From: Desulfonatronovibrio hydrogenovorans DSM 9292
Lineage (GTDB): Bacteria; Desulfobacterota; Desulfovibrionia; Desulfovibrionales; Desulfonatronovibrionaceae
Length of the DNA: 64,000 nucleotides
Reading direction: 5' to 3'
Assembly: GCF_000686525.1 (NCBI RefSeq)
Contig: NZ_JMKT01000008.1
Location: 62,001 to 126,000 of the forward strand
Every line of letters starts with the position of its first letter. Position 1 is the first letter of the stretch. Below, in pieces: positions 22,325 to 31,862 of this stretch. The position numbers and the translations under genes are program-made. The notes under the pieces were generated by a model, which worked only from the letters and a program-made list of their open reading frames with translations, was not told the origin of the DNA and did not search any database.

Positions 22325-22353
22325 TTTCTAAAATACGCCGAATCCAAAGTCAA
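22325..22353 (-). promoter_or_regulatory. Possible purA promoter
   Basis: On the minus strand, TTGACT (22353-22348) and TAGAAA (22330-22325) are separated by 17 bases. Transcription would start about 40 bases before the purA ATG. Resemblance to sigma-70 only. Confidence 0.35.
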
Positions 22354-22494
22354 TTAAACAGCCAAATAAAAGTTTGCCATCCAGGGTCAAAGACAATATA
22401 TATTATGCTGGCTTTTTTTGGTCCGGATCTGTCCGGGCCCTTGAAAAGGCAGTGGCTTCAGGACATCTGATACTGCCAGTGATTGCAAATTATC

Positions 22495-23952
22495 ATGCAG
22501 AGATGGCCAGCTTTGGACAATCATCAGAAAAAAGACGGAACCAAGAGACAGAAAAGACTTCTGGCTGTGCTTGTGCTTATCCAGGTGTGTCTGGTCGTTG
22601 GGTATTTATATTTCCAGGCCAACTACTGGTCCCGGGATACCCTGTATGTAATTTATCAGGATTCTGACCGGGTCATGGGAAGTCTGAGTCCTTACGGGCC
22701 AGGCTTTGAAAAGGAGCTGGTGGCCCGTTTTTGTGCTCAGAACGGATTCAAGGCCAGATGGATCAGGGTGGAGAGCTTTAATGAGGGACTGGGCATGCTC
22801 CAGTCAGGCCGGGGACAGCTTTTTATATCCGAAGCCATTAACCAGGATGCCGGATGGGACAGAGTGACCAGGGGGCCGGGATATCTGAGCAACCAGTTCA
22901 TGGTGACTCATCACCAGTGGCGGTTTCCTTTGAGAAGCATTGCTGATCTGTGTTCAAACCGGGTGGTTATCCCGCCTAAACAGGTTCTCTCCAGTAAAAT
23001 CAGCAGGCTGGAGAGTGAGCTTGGTTGCGAGATATCCCTGACGCCCTCACCTGGTTCAGGTCAGAATCTTTTTGCCCTCCTGGCAGACCGGGAAAACCGT
23101 TTCGGACTGGTGGACAAGCTTAATTTTAAGCTCTGGCATGGTTTTTTCCCTGAAGTACATCGCACCTACTCCTTTGACACGGATTACCATTACGCCTGGC
23201 TCTGGAGCGCAAAATACCGGGATCTGGACAAGCTTTTTGTCCGGTTCTGGGAGGACATGGAGGATAATCCGGATTTTCTGGATTTAAAGGACAGGTACTT
23301 TGGCTTTTTTCCTTCTGAGCAGGACAGTTATCAGATCCGTCATTTTGTCAGGGCCATTGAAAGCCGCCTTCCCCTTTATGCCGAGACCATACTGGAAGCC
23401 TCCAGGATTTATGGCATTGACCCTCTGCTCCTGGTGGCCCTTATTTATCAGGAATCCCACTTTGATCCCGAGGCTGAGAGCAGGACCGGGGTCCGGGGGC
23501 TGCTGCAGCTGACCCTGGATACGGCAGATTTTCTGGGTGTTCAGAACAGGCTTGATCCGGAACAGAGCATAATGGGCGGAGCCATGTACCTGGATTTTCT
23601 CCTGGAACGGGTTGAAGACATGGGAGTCACATCCTGGGACAAGTGGTTTTTTACCCTGGCTGCCTATAATCAGGGGTTGGGCCATCTTTATGATGCCATG
23701 GAACTGGCCAGACGGGAGAATAAAAGCAGCCGGAGCTGGACTGGGCTCAAAGAGGTATATCCCCTGCTGAGCTACCGAAGGTATTTTGAAACTCTGCCCA
23801 GGGGATACGCCAGAGGATTTGAAGCGGTTACCTTTGTGGAAAATATCAGGTTTTATTATTATCTGCTTTATGGAATGATTTCAATTTCTCGGCCTGAAGT
23901 CGAGCACCTTGGCGGATTTCTTGGTTTTGTCCCGGACAACTGGCCGGACTGA
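22495..23952 (+). CDS. MltF-like lytic murein transglycosylase
   Basis: A 485-residue membrane-anchored protein. A single N-terminal transmembrane helix ('LLAVLVLIQVCLVVGYLYF') is followed by a periplasmic-binding-protein-like domain (about residues 50-260). A C-terminal SLT lysozyme-like domain carries catalytic Glu in 'ALIYQESHFDPEAES', then 'GVRGLLQLTLDTA', 'MGGAMYLDFLL' and 'TLAAYNQGLGHL'. This order is that of MltF. It cleaves peptidoglycan glycan strands to 1,6-anhydro-MurNAc ends; the regulatory domain of MltF senses muropeptides. The ATG at 22495 is used, but a TTG 4 codons upstream cannot be excluded, since neither has a clear Shine-Dalgarno sequence. The last 72 bases overlap the convergent gene at 23881. 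Confidence 0.9.
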   Translation: MQRWPALDNHQKKDGTKRQKRLLAVLVLIQVCLVVGYLYFQANYWSRDTLYVIYQDSDRVMGSLSPYGPGFEKELVARFCAQNGFKARWIRVESFNEGLGMLQSGRGQLFISEAINQDAGWDRVTRGPGYLSNQFMVTHHQWRFPLRSIADLCSNRVVIPPKQVLSSKISRLESELGCEISLTPSPGSGQNLFALLADRENRFGLVDKLNFKLWHGFFPEVHRTYSFDTDYHYAWLWSAKYRDLDKLFVRFWEDMEDNPDFLDLKDRYFGFFPSEQDSYQIRHFVRAIESRLPLYAETILEASRIYGIDPLLLVALIYQESHFDPEAESRTGVRGLLQLTLDTADFLGVQNRLDPEQSIMGGAMYLDFLLERVEDMGVTSWDKWFFTLAAYNQGLGHLYDAMELARRENKSSRSWTGLKEVYPLLSYRRYFETLPRGYARGFEAVTFVENIRFYYYLLYGMISISRPEVEHLGGFLGFVPDNWPD

Positions 23953-24183
23953 TTTTTCTTCCTCAGGCTTTTCCTGTTGAGACTGGCGGGCAAGGCAATG
24001 GTTGAAAAGCTGATTTTTCCAGCGGACCGACTGGATAAGTGACAAAACCAGGATGTCTTCTTCCCATTTTTTGCTGGGAGTGAACTTCTGGACCTTTTCA
24101 TAGTATTTGTCCCAGAGATTGATGAGTGAGGCTTCATCCAGGCTGCCCAGCTGCTCAGCCATTTTTTTGAGAATTTTTTCCAT
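23881..24183 (-). CDS. Hypothetical protein, 100 residues
   Basis: A small charged protein with an N-terminal helical part ('MEKILKKMAEQLGSLDEASLINLWDKY', 'KWEEDILVLSLIQSVRWKNQLFNHCLA') and a basic, low-complexity tail ending 'KVLDFRPRN'. It overlaps the end of the transglycosylase gene tail to tail by 72 bases. A GAGG lies upstream of the ATG. The long coding overlap means one frame is constrained by the other. I do not recognise the family. The structured region upstream (24228-24316) could be its leader or belong to the divergent purine gene. Confidence 0.6.
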   Translation of the reverse strand: MEKILKKMAEQLGSLDEASLINLWDKYYEKVQKFTPSKKWEEDILVLSLIQSVRWKNQLFNHCLARQSQQEKPEEEKSVRPVVRDKTKKSAKVLDFRPRN

Positions 24184-24227
24184 GTGCTCTATTTCCTCTT
24201 TTTACAGGCAGGGTTAAAATATGGTCC

Positions 24228-24316
24228 GGCAGTTCGTTCCTCTCTGGAGCCGGAGTAACTGCCGGGCAGTGCCCAGGCAGTCAGCCCGGAACAGGGGGCA
24301 AAGTATTTGCCCCCTG
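24228..24316 (+). promoter_or_regulatory. Structured leader with competing hairpins upstream of AICAR transformylase
   Basis: GGCAGTT (24228) and AACTGCC (24257) can pair. The same ACTGCC can instead pair with GGCAGT (24276), giving ACTGCC-GGGC-agt-GCCC-a-GGCAGT (24258-24281). A separate perfect 11-base-pair hairpin (24292-24302 with 24306-24316, loop GTA, arms CAGGGGGCAAA/TTTGCCCCCTG) follows. Mutually exclusive pairing suggests an attenuator or ligand-sensing leader, but no terminator uridine run is present. It is inferred only from pairing and could equally serve the leftward gene at 24183. Confidence 0.4.
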
Positions 24317-24400
24317 AACGGGCCTGTGTTAAGCCTGATCCCGGGCTGGTGAAGGCGAATTCTTTGAATTTTCATACAATCCATCACAGGAGATCGATAG

Positions 24401-25675
24401 GTGAAAGATCTGAAAAACATGTACAAGGATATCCATAAAGACTCATTTCCGCAAGAAATGAGTGTCAGGATCGGGGACCAGGAATTGAAATTCAGGAAAA
24501 GGACCTGGATCATTGACGGACAGGAAAAAGGACTCAGGTACGGAGAGAACCCTGATCAGCCTGCAGCCCTTTATGAGCCTGTAGAGGGCTCCCTGGAGCT
24601 GGGCGGGGTAAGGTTGAGATCCGGAGAGTTCAAGCTTGTTTCATCTCTAAAAGAAGATAATATGATCCAGGCTGGAAAACATCCGGGCAAGACCAATCTG
24701 ACTGATGTGGATAACGGCCTCAACATTCTTCAATACCTGACCGCCAAGCCGGCTGCAGTGATCCTCAAGCACAACAACCCCTGCGGAGCTGCCTGGTCCG
24801 ACCAGGGACTGTTCCAGGCAGTTGAAAACGCCTTTTTTTCCGACAGAATTGCCGCCTTTGGCGGGGCCATTGTCATGAACAGACCTGTGGACAAGGATTC
24901 AGCCGAATTTATGGCTGGAAACTATCTGGAAGTGGTGGCTGCACCGGACTTTGAGTCCGGTGCCCTGGAAATACTCCAGAAAAAGAAGAATCTGCGGATT
25001 TTAAAAATGCCTGGGCTGGGCCGTCTTGAAGAGTTCCTGGGCCGTCCGTTTCTGGATATCAAGTCCCTGACCGATGGGGGAATGATTGTCCAGCTGTCTT
25101 TTTCCAACAGGATCCTTGCCCCGGAGGATTTCCTGCCGGCCACAGCAGTGCGGGATGGCCAGGAAGTGACCGCCAGAACTCCTGACCAGCGGGAAATGGA
25201 GGACCTTGTTTTTGCCTGGGCAGTTGAAGCCGGAGTAACCTCCAACTCGGTTATTTTTGCCAAAAATGGACGGACCGTGTCCATCGGTACCGGGGAGCAG
25301 GACCGGGTTGGCTGCGTTGATCTGACCATCAGCAAGGCCTATACAAAATATTCTGATCTTTTGGCTTTTGAGAAAAACCAGGAGTCAATTTACCAGCTTA
25401 GACAAAGGGCTCTGAATGACTCTGCAGCCAAAGATGATCTGGAAGAAATTACAGCCAGTACCAGTCAGGCCAGGGGCGGTCTGCCGGGTTCAGTGCTGGT
25501 TTCCGACGGTTTTTTTCCCTTCAGGGACGGGGTGGATCTGGCTGTGGACCAGGGCATCACTGCCATTGCCCAGCCCGGTGGATCCATCAGGGATATTGAG
25601 GTGATCCAGGCGGTTAATGAGGCTGTTCCCCAGGTGGCCATGGTCTTTACCGGCCAGAGATCCTTCAGGCATTAA
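24401..25675 (+). CDS. Stand-alone AICAR transformylase (PurH C-terminal domain type)
   Basis: A 424-residue protein with a GTG start and AGGAG upstream. It matches the transformylase half of PurH: 'GLRYGENPDQPAALY', 'ILKHNNPCGAAW' (catalytic Lys-His), 'DRIAAFGGAIVMN', 'SDGFFPFRDGVDLAVDQG' and 'AQPGGSIRD'. The N-terminal IMP cyclohydrolase (MGS-like) domain of normal bifunctional PurH (about 520 residues) is absent. It would formylate AICAR with 10-formyl-THF; the cyclohydrolase must be encoded elsewhere, as in some archaea and deltaproteobacteria. A hairpin-rich leader precedes it, and 131 bases separate it from the RNB gene. Confidence 0.9.
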   Translation: MKDLKNMYKDIHKDSFPQEMSVRIGDQELKFRKRTWIIDGQEKGLRYGENPDQPAALYEPVEGSLELGGVRLRSGEFKLVSSLKEDNMIQAGKHPGKTNLTDVDNGLNILQYLTAKPAAVILKHNNPCGAAWSDQGLFQAVENAFFSDRIAAFGGAIVMNRPVDKDSAEFMAGNYLEVVAAPDFESGALEILQKKKNLRILKMPGLGRLEEFLGRPFLDIKSLTDGGMIVQLSFSNRILAPEDFLPATAVRDGQEVTARTPDQREMEDLVFAWAVEAGVTSNSVIFAKNGRTVSIGTGEQDRVGCVDLTISKAYTKYSDLLAFEKNQESIYQLRQRALNDSAAKDDLEEITASTSQARGGLPGSVLVSDGFFPFRDGVDLAVDQGITAIAQPGGSIRDIEVIQAVNEAVPQVAMVFTGQRSFRH

Positions 25676-25806
25676 GCGGTTTTCATAAGCCTGTCCTGCA
25701 TCCGGTCTTCTCGGGCTGAATCAAGCCTGGCACAAGTGGTCCGGATGCCTGCCAGAGGCTGCCTGCTTGCATTACTTGACCAATTACTTCAAAGAAAAGA
25801 CAGTCA

Positions 25807-27858
25807 GTGAGTAAAACAGAATCAGTCAGGGAGGAAGTCAGACCAGGTCTGATCATAGAATACCTGCAGAACAATCAGCCCATCCCGGCCTGGATCCTGG
25901 AAGTCCAGGGTTCCAGGGTCAGGACCCTGAACATTAATCAGCGCGAGGTCAAACTTCCGGTTTCCAGGATCCTGCCATGGATGGGTCCATGCTATGGGGC
26001 CAATATGTCCAGAGAGGACATACTGGGACTGTTAAAAGAGCATAACCGGAAAAGATCAGTTGAGCAGGAAGGGATAGATATTCTTGAGGTCTGGGAAATG
26101 GCTCAGGGAGAAATCAGCCAGGCCGGGGTCAGCTGGTTTGCCAGTCTCATCTGGAGTGAACCTGCTTCGGACCAGGTGGCCGCCCTGGGCAGAACCATGC
26201 TTCAGACCAGGGCTCATTTCAAGTTCAGTCCGCCGGAATTTGAAATATACCCCCAGGAAGTGGTGCAGGTCCGCCTTGAGCAGGAAAGGATTGCCAGGGA
26301 AAAGGAAAGGCTGGTCAGCATTGGCCGGGATTTTTTCAAGTCCCTGTGGGATGCTGGAGTAAAAAAAGGCCCTTTGCCCGGGCTTGATGATCCTGATGCC
26401 AGGGACAGCCTGAAAAACCTTATTGTCACCAGGATTAAAAATCCGGATGACTCAGAGACCCAGGAGGTCTGGACCAAGGTGACCACAGGGCTTCCCCAGG
26501 ATCCGAACCTGGCTTTTCTGCTGGGCAGGATCTGGGGAATTTACTCCCCCCATCATAATTATCTTCTGGATCAGGTCGGCTACACCTGGGACGACTCCTG
26601 GGAAAAAGAGCATTCAGAGGCCATAAAGAGGATCAAAACGGACTTTGAAGACCAGGCCCGGGCACCTGCAGTGACTGGTCTGGTCAGCATAGATTCCGGG
26701 TCCACCAGGGATATTGACGATGCCTTTCAGCTCTGCCCAGGACAGGATGGATTCAACCTGACCCTGGCCCTGGCCTGTCCGGCCCTGTTTTGGGAGCCAG
26801 GTTCAGAACTGGACAGGGCGGTGGCCGGCCGGACCACCAGCCTGTACCTGCCTGAGGGTACCAGCAACATGCTCCCCAGGGTACTGGCTGAAGATCTTTT
26901 CAGCCTGGTTCAGGACAAGCCAAGACCTGCCATGATTTTGAAGTTCTGCATTGACCGTGATGGGCAGGTCAGGGATTTTAAGGTGACCATGGACTGGGTC
27001 CAAGTGGATTCCAACCTGACCTATGAGCATGTGGAAGAAGAACTTTCCCGGAATTCCGGACAAATGGCTGAGGCCCATGTCCTGGCTGATATCCTGAGGT
27101 CCAAAAGGATTGAACATGGAGCTGTCATAATTGAGCAGAATGACCCCGGGATATATCTTGAAAAGGATGGCAGCCGGACCAGGGTCAGGGTGGAGGAAAA
27201 ACCAGCCTGCCCGGGTGCCCAGCTGATTGTTTCCGAGTTTATGATCCTGGCCAACACCAGGCTGGCGGCCTGGGCTGCAGAAAGGGGTATTCCCCTGTAC
27301 TACCGGACCCAGGACATAGCCCTGCCCAAAGACTTCTGCGGAGTGTGGTCCAGGCCAGAGGATATCTACCAGATAATCAGGTCCATGGGTGCCACCCTGA
27401 CCGAAACAGCGCCCAGGCAGCACCGGTCTCTGGGAGCAGCCTGCTATGCACCGGTAACATCTCCCTTGAGAAGGTACACCGACCTGGTCAATCAGCTCCA
27501 GCTCCTGGGATATCTGGACAAATCCAGCCCGGTCCTGACCGGGGAGGAAATGAATGCCTCCCTGGCCGGATTCAACGCCAGGATGGCCCAGGTTTCCCAG
27601 ATTCAGAGGTTCAGGCCCAGATACTGGAAGCTGGTGTATTTCAAGCAGAACTGCAAGACCATGACCTGGCCTGCAGTGGTGGTGGACAACAGCGGCCCTT
27701 TTGTTGTTCTTTCCCTGCCCAGGGAACTGATCATGGTCCGGGCTGGCCACGATCTGTTCGGAGGCAAGACCAGAATCGGCCAGACTTTCAGGCTGAGACT
27801 GGGCAGGATTGACCCGTTGAATAATGAAATAAGTGTGCTGGAGGCCTGGGAGGAATAA
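25807..27858 (+). CDS. RNB-domain exoribonuclease (RNase II/R family)
   Basis: A 683-residue protein with a GTG start. After about 285 residues of poorly conserved sequence, the catalytic RNB domain contains 'VSIDSGSTRDIDDAFQL' with the metal-binding Asp cluster. 'YLPEGTSNMLPRVLAEDLFSL', 'EFMILANTRLAAWAAERGIPLYYRTQ' and 'PVTSPLRRYTDLVNQLQL' follow. It is shorter than RNase R and lacks an evident C-terminal basic tail. Such proteins degrade RNA processively from the 3' end. The stop is 59 bases before secA. The initiation region lacks a good Shine-Dalgarno sequence. Confidence 0.88.
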   Translation: MSKTESVREEVRPGLIIEYLQNNQPIPAWILEVQGSRVRTLNINQREVKLPVSRILPWMGPCYGANMSREDILGLLKEHNRKRSVEQEGIDILEVWEMAQGEISQAGVSWFASLIWSEPASDQVAALGRTMLQTRAHFKFSPPEFEIYPQEVVQVRLEQERIAREKERLVSIGRDFFKSLWDAGVKKGPLPGLDDPDARDSLKNLIVTRIKNPDDSETQEVWTKVTTGLPQDPNLAFLLGRIWGIYSPHHNYLLDQVGYTWDDSWEKEHSEAIKRIKTDFEDQARAPAVTGLVSIDSGSTRDIDDAFQLCPGQDGFNLTLALACPALFWEPGSELDRAVAGRTTSLYLPEGTSNMLPRVLAEDLFSLVQDKPRPAMILKFCIDRDGQVRDFKVTMDWVQVDSNLTYEHVEEELSRNSGQMAEAHVLADILRSKRIEHGAVIIEQNDPGIYLEKDGSRTRVRVEEKPACPGAQLIVSEFMILANTRLAAWAAERGIPLYYRTQDIALPKDFCGVWSRPEDIYQIIRSMGATLTETAPRQHRSLGAACYAPVTSPLRRYTDLVNQLQLLGYLDKSSPVLTGEEMNASLAGFNARMAQVSQIQRFRPRYWKLVYFKQNCKTMTWPAVVVDNSGPFVVLSLPRELIMVRAGHDLFGGKTRIGQTFRLRLGRIDPLNNEISVLEAWEE

Positions 27859-27917
27859 GTGGCCAGGACCTGGACCGAAAAAGCCATAAGTGGATAAATT
27901 GAGAAAAAGGAAGAGCA

Positions 27918-30425
27918 ATGTTTGGAATAGTAAAAAAAATTTTTGGCAGCAAGAATGAGAGGTACCTCAAGAAGCTGGAGCCCATGGTGGAGCGGATCAA
28001 CTCTCTGGAAAGCGAAATCAAGGCCCTGAGCGATGACGAACTGCGCCAGAGAATAGCTGCCTGGAAGGAAGAGGTGGGTAATGGAGCCAAGCTGGATGAC
28101 CTTCTGCCCCACGTTTTTGCCGTGGTCAGGGAAGGTTCGGTCCGGGCCCTTGGCCTGCGCCATTTTGACGTGCAGCTGATGGGTGGAATTGCTCTGCACG
28201 AGGGCCGGATCGCAGAGATGAAGACCGGTGAAGGCAAGACCCTGGTGGCCACCCTGCCGGCGGTGCTCAACGCCCTGTCCGGTAAAGGGGTGCACATTAT
28301 CACGGTCAATGACTACCTGGCTGGGCGCGATGCCCAGTGGATGGGCAATCTGTACAATTTTCTGGGGCTTGAAGTCGGGGTCATTGTTCATGGTTTAAGT
28401 GATGAGGAACGAAGAAAGTCCTACTCAGCAGACGTGACCTACGGAACCAATAATGAGTTCGGATTTGATTATCTCAGGGATAATATGAAGTTCTATTCCC
28501 ACCAGCTGGTTCAGGGAGAGCTGAACTACGCCATTGTGGATGAAGTGGACTCCATTCTCATTGATGAAGCCAGAACTCCTCTGATCATCTCGGGTCCGGC
28601 CGAGGATTCCACATCCCTTTACAACCGGATCAACTCCATAGTTCCCCGACTGAAGAAGGACAGGGATTTTACTGTTGATGAAAAGGCCAAGACCGTGGCC
28701 CTGACCGATGAGGGGGTGCAGAAAGTTGAAGAAATCCTGGACATTGAGAATCTCTTTGATCCGGAAAACATCACTTTTCAGCATCATGTGCTCCAGGCCC
28801 TCAAGGCCCATAATATCTTTGCCCTGGATGTGGATTATATAGTCAAGGAAGGTCAGGTAATAATCGTTGACGAGTTTACCGGTCGGCTTATGCCGGGCAG
28901 GCGTTTCAGCGACGGCCTTCACCAGGCCCTGGAAGCCAAGGAAGGGGTCAAGGTGGCGGCTGAGAACCAGACCCTGGCTTCCATTACCTTTCAGAACTAT
29001 TTCCGCATGTATGACAAGCTGGCAGGCATGACCGGAACAGCCGATACCGAGGCTGTGGAGTTCAAGGAGATATATGGCCTGGATGTCATAGTGATCCCGC
29101 CCCACAAGCCCATGGTCAGAAAAGACTTTCCGGACATGGTTTACAAGACCCAGGAGGAAAAGTTCAGGGCCATTGCCCTTGAGATTCAGCACCTGCATGA
29201 AAAAGGTCAGCCGGTGCTGGTGGGTACCACTTCCATTGAACGGTCTGAACTTATTTCCAGGATGCTCAAAAAGGCCCGGGTTCCCCATGATGTGCTCAAT
29301 GCCAAACACCATGAAAAGGAAGCCGAGATAATCGCTCATGCCGGTGAAAAGGGCCGGGTCACCCTGGCCACCAACATGGCCGGACGTGGAACAGACATCG
29401 TCCTTGGTGAGGGAGTGCGCGAACTGGGCGGACTGCATATCCTGGGGACTGAACGGCACGAGAGCAGACGTATTGACAATCAGCTCCGGGGAAGGGCCGG
29501 CCGCCAGGGTGATCCTGGTTCATCCAGGTTCTACCTGGCCCTGGACGACACCCTGCTCAGGCTTTTCGGGTCTGAACGTATATCCGGGCTGATGGACAAA
29601 CTCGGCATGGAGGATGGTCAGGCCATTGAAAACAAGATGATCTCCAGGGCCATTGAAAACGCTCAGACCAGGGTAGAGGCCCATAACTTTGAGATCCGCA
29701 AGCAGCTCCTTGATTTTGACAATGTCATGAACCAGCAGCGGGAAGTTATCTATGCCCAGCGCAGGGAGATCATGAGTTCAGAGGATGTCCGCGATCTCAT
29801 GGATCAGGTGGTGGAAGAGATCATGGAGGACGTTTACACTCCTGTGGGTGAGGGTGCCCCGGTTAATCTCGACCAGGAAACAAAAGACATGCTCAAGGGC
29901 AGGCTTGAGGAGGTCTTCAACCTTGCCCGGCTTATGGAGGACGAACACATCCCCACCAGGGAGGAGAGTCTTAAAGCGGTCAATGATCACCTGGACAAGC
30001 TGAAAGAGGATGCAGGGGATCATTATCAGGAAGTTTTGCGTTTCTTTCTGCTGGAAAGTCTGGACCGCAACTGGAAAGAGCATCTCTTAAACATGGATCA
30101 TCTCAAGCAGGGTATTGGTCTCAGGGGGTATGGCCAGCGGGACCCAAAACGGGAATACAAGAGAGAAGGCTTTGAAATGTTTGAGGATCTTCTCTACAGA
30201 ATCAAAGAGAACACCCTCAAGGCCGTGACCAGGCTGAGGATCCAGAAAGCGGTCAAGGAAGACGAGTTTAAGCATAAAGAGCAGCAGAACCTTAAATTCG
30301 GCGGTCCCTCAGATACAGGCAAGGCAGCCAAGCCAGAAACTGTCAAGAGGACCGAGCCCAAAGTCGGTAGAAACGATCCCTGCCCATGCGGGAGCGGAAA
30401 AAAACATAAAAAGTGCTGCGGTTGA
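27918..30425 (+). CDS. secA: Preprotein translocase ATPase SecA
   Basis: An 835-residue SecA. NBD1 has '[16 protein letters not shown]' (Walker A) and '[23 protein letters not shown]' (DEVD). Later segments are '[24 protein letters not shown]', '[17 protein letters not shown]', '[14 protein letters not shown]', '[21 protein letters not shown]' and the helical scaffold. The C-terminus ends in the zinc-binding '[14 protein letters not shown]' that contacts SecB or the membrane. It drives post-translational export through SecYEG. The length is typical for deltaproteobacteria. No clear terminator follows in the 208-base gap before argJ. Confidence 0.98.
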   Translation: MFGIVKKIFGSKNERYLKKLEPMVERINSLESEIKALSDDELRQRIAAWKEEVGNGAKLDDLLPHVFAVVREGSVRALGLRHFDVQLMGGIALHEGRIAEMKTGEGKTLVATLPAVLNALSGKGVHIITVNDYLAGRDAQWMGNLYNFLGLEVGVIVHGLSDEERRKSYSADVTYGTNNEFGFDYLRDNMKFYSHQLVQGELNYAIVDEVDSILIDEARTPLIISGPAEDSTSLYNRINSIVPRLKKDRDFTVDEKAKTVALTDEGVQKVEEILDIENLFDPENITFQHHVLQALKAHNIFALDVDYIVKEGQVIIVDEFTGRLMPGRRFSDGLHQALEAKEGVKVAAENQTLASITFQNYFRMYDKLAGMTGTADTEAVEFKEIYGLDVIVIPPHKPMVRKDFPDMVYKTQEEKFRAIALEIQHLHEKGQPVLVGTTSIERSELISRMLKKARVPHDVLNAKHHEKEAEIIAHAGEKGRVTLATNMAGRGTDIVLGEGVRELGGLHILGTERHESRRIDNQLRGRAGRQGDPGSSRFYLALDDTLLRLFGSERISGLMDKLGMEDGQAIENKMISRAIENAQTRVEAHNFEIRKQLLDFDNVMNQQREVIYAQRREIMSSEDVRDLMDQVVEEIMEDVYTPVGEGAPVNLDQETKDMLKGRLEEVFNLARLMEDEHIPTREESLKAVNDHLDKLKEDAGDHYQEVLRFFLLESLDRNWKEHLLNMDHLKQGIGLRGYGQRDPKREYKREGFEMFEDLLYRIKENTLKAVTRLRIQKAVKEDEFKHKEQQNLKFGGPSDTGKAAKPETVKRTEPKVGRNDPCPCGSGKKHKKCCG

Positions 30426-30633
30426 AATATTCCATTTCAGCTGGGCAAAAGACCTGGGCTCAGCTCCTGACCGCAGCAGAAACTGAACCCGGATGGATCT
30501 GGTCTGCTGCAGCTGACCGGCTGGTCGGCAACTGCCGGAACACCGGGCCGGTTTTGCGATGATTGTTTCCAATGGTCTGGTTTTAGCGGCGATAACCATA
30601 CTCAATTGCTCTTTTCAGGCAAAAGGTTGAATC

Positions 30634-31827
30634 ATGAGTCTTCAAGAAGAACTGCCCAGGGGTTTTTCCCTGGCGACCGCCAGGGCTGGATTCAAGTACC
30701 AGGACCGGGACGACCTGGCTTTAATCATGAGTACCCGCCCGGCTGTTTGTGCAGCCCTTTTTACCACCAACAGATTTCAGGCCGCACCGGTGGTGGTGGC
30801 CCGAGAGAACCTGGAATCGGTTCACAGGGTCAAAGGAGTGCTCATTAACGCAGGACAGGCCAATGCCTGTACAGGGGACAAGGGGATGGACAACTGCAGA
30901 AGAACCCTTGAAATCCTGGCCGGACTGGTGGGAACAGATCCGCAGGAGATCCTTCCGGCCTCTACCGGAGTTATTGGAGATCACCTGAAAATGGATCTGT
31001 TTGAAAAGTCCATTCCGGTCCTGGTTCAGAACCTTGGCCTGGCCAGCGGACTGGATGCAGCCGGGGCCATCATGACCACAGATACTTTTCCCAAGACTTC
31101 CCGGACCGAGGTCCGGCTTGATCAGGGCATTGTCCGGTTCTGGGGAATGACCAAGGGGGCCGGCATGATCTGCCCCAATATGGCCACAATGCTCGGCTTT
31201 ATCCTGACGGATCTTGATATTGATCCTGAGTCATGGTCTGAGATTGTTTCAGGGGTTGTGGACCGGACCTTTAACGCCCTGACCATAGACGGGGACACCA
31301 GCACCAATGACTGCGTGTTTGCCCTGGCCGGAGGTGAAAGCAATGCAGCCATTTCCGGGCCAGGGGACAGAGATCTGGTGATCAGGGCTCTGGAAAGGGT
31401 CTGTCAGGATTTGGCCTATCAGATAGTCAGGGATGCCGAGGGAGGGACCAAGGTCCTGAATATTGAGGTAAGAGGGGCAAAAGACAATGTCCAGGCCAGA
31501 ATGGCCGCGGAAGCTGTGGGTAATTCCCCCCTGGTCAAGACAGCCATGTACGGCCGTGATCCCAATTGGGGACGGATCGTTGCAGCCCTGGGCCGGAGCA
31601 GGGCAGAGTTTGATCCAGGGGATGTCCGGGTAAGTCTGGCCGGGGTGGAGATATTCGCCCGGGGCAGACCAACTGATATTGACCGGGACCGGGTTTTTGA
31701 ACCCCTGCTAAAGAGTCCTGACATAAAAATCAGCATTGACCTGGGGGCGGGTGAAGGTTGTTTTAACCTTTTGGCTTCGGATCTGACCGAGAAATATGTC
31801 CAGATCAATGCCCACTACAGAACCTGA
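30634..31827 (+). CDS. argJ: Glutamate N-acetyltransferase (ArgJ)
   Basis: A 397-residue ArgJ of the Ntn-like family. The precursor autocleaves at the Thr in 'GMICPNMATMLGFIL', giving alpha and beta chains. Other motifs are 'ALFTTNRFQAAPV', 'NAGQANACTGDKG', 'TIDGDTSTNDCVF' and 'MYGRDPNWGRI'. It recycles the acetyl group from N-acetylornithine to glutamate in arginine synthesis. Whether it is mono- or bifunctional cannot be judged from sequence alone. An AAGG lies before the ATG. It precedes the HD gene by 35 bases. Confidence 0.96.
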   Translation: MSLQEELPRGFSLATARAGFKYQDRDDLALIMSTRPAVCAALFTTNRFQAAPVVVARENLESVHRVKGVLINAGQANACTGDKGMDNCRRTLEILAGLVGTDPQEILPASTGVIGDHLKMDLFEKSIPVLVQNLGLASGLDAAGAIMTTDTFPKTSRTEVRLDQGIVRFWGMTKGAGMICPNMATMLGFILTDLDIDPESWSEIVSGVVDRTFNALTIDGDTSTNDCVFALAGGESNAAISGPGDRDLVIRALERVCQDLAYQIVRDAEGGTKVLNIEVRGAKDNVQARMAAEAVGNSPLVKTAMYGRDPNWGRIVAALGRSRAEFDPGDVRVSLAGVEIFARGRPTDIDRDRVFEPLLKSPDIKISIDLGAGEGCFNLLASDLTEKYVQINAHYRT

Positions 31828-31862
31828 GTAAACGCAAATAGCGCAAACAAAAGAACAGGCTG

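Noticed and set aside
24184-24400. ZTP (pfl) riboswitch upstream of AICAR transformylase
   Set aside because: The region has hairpins, but I could not match the conserved ZTP core sequences on either strand.
25698-25748. GCATCCGG...CCGGATGC inverted repeat before the RNB gene
   Set aside because: Eight-base arms 35 bases apart with no T-run; could be chance.
26803-27918. 371-residue leftward frame opposite the RNB exoribonuclease
   Set aside because: It is antisense to a clearly conserved gene, rich in Gly/Pro/Gln/His with no recognisable motif, and typical of shadow frames in GC-rich DNA.
28425-29459. 344-residue leftward frame opposite secA
   Set aside because: Antisense shadow of a conserved gene, no motif and no Shine-Dalgarno sequence.
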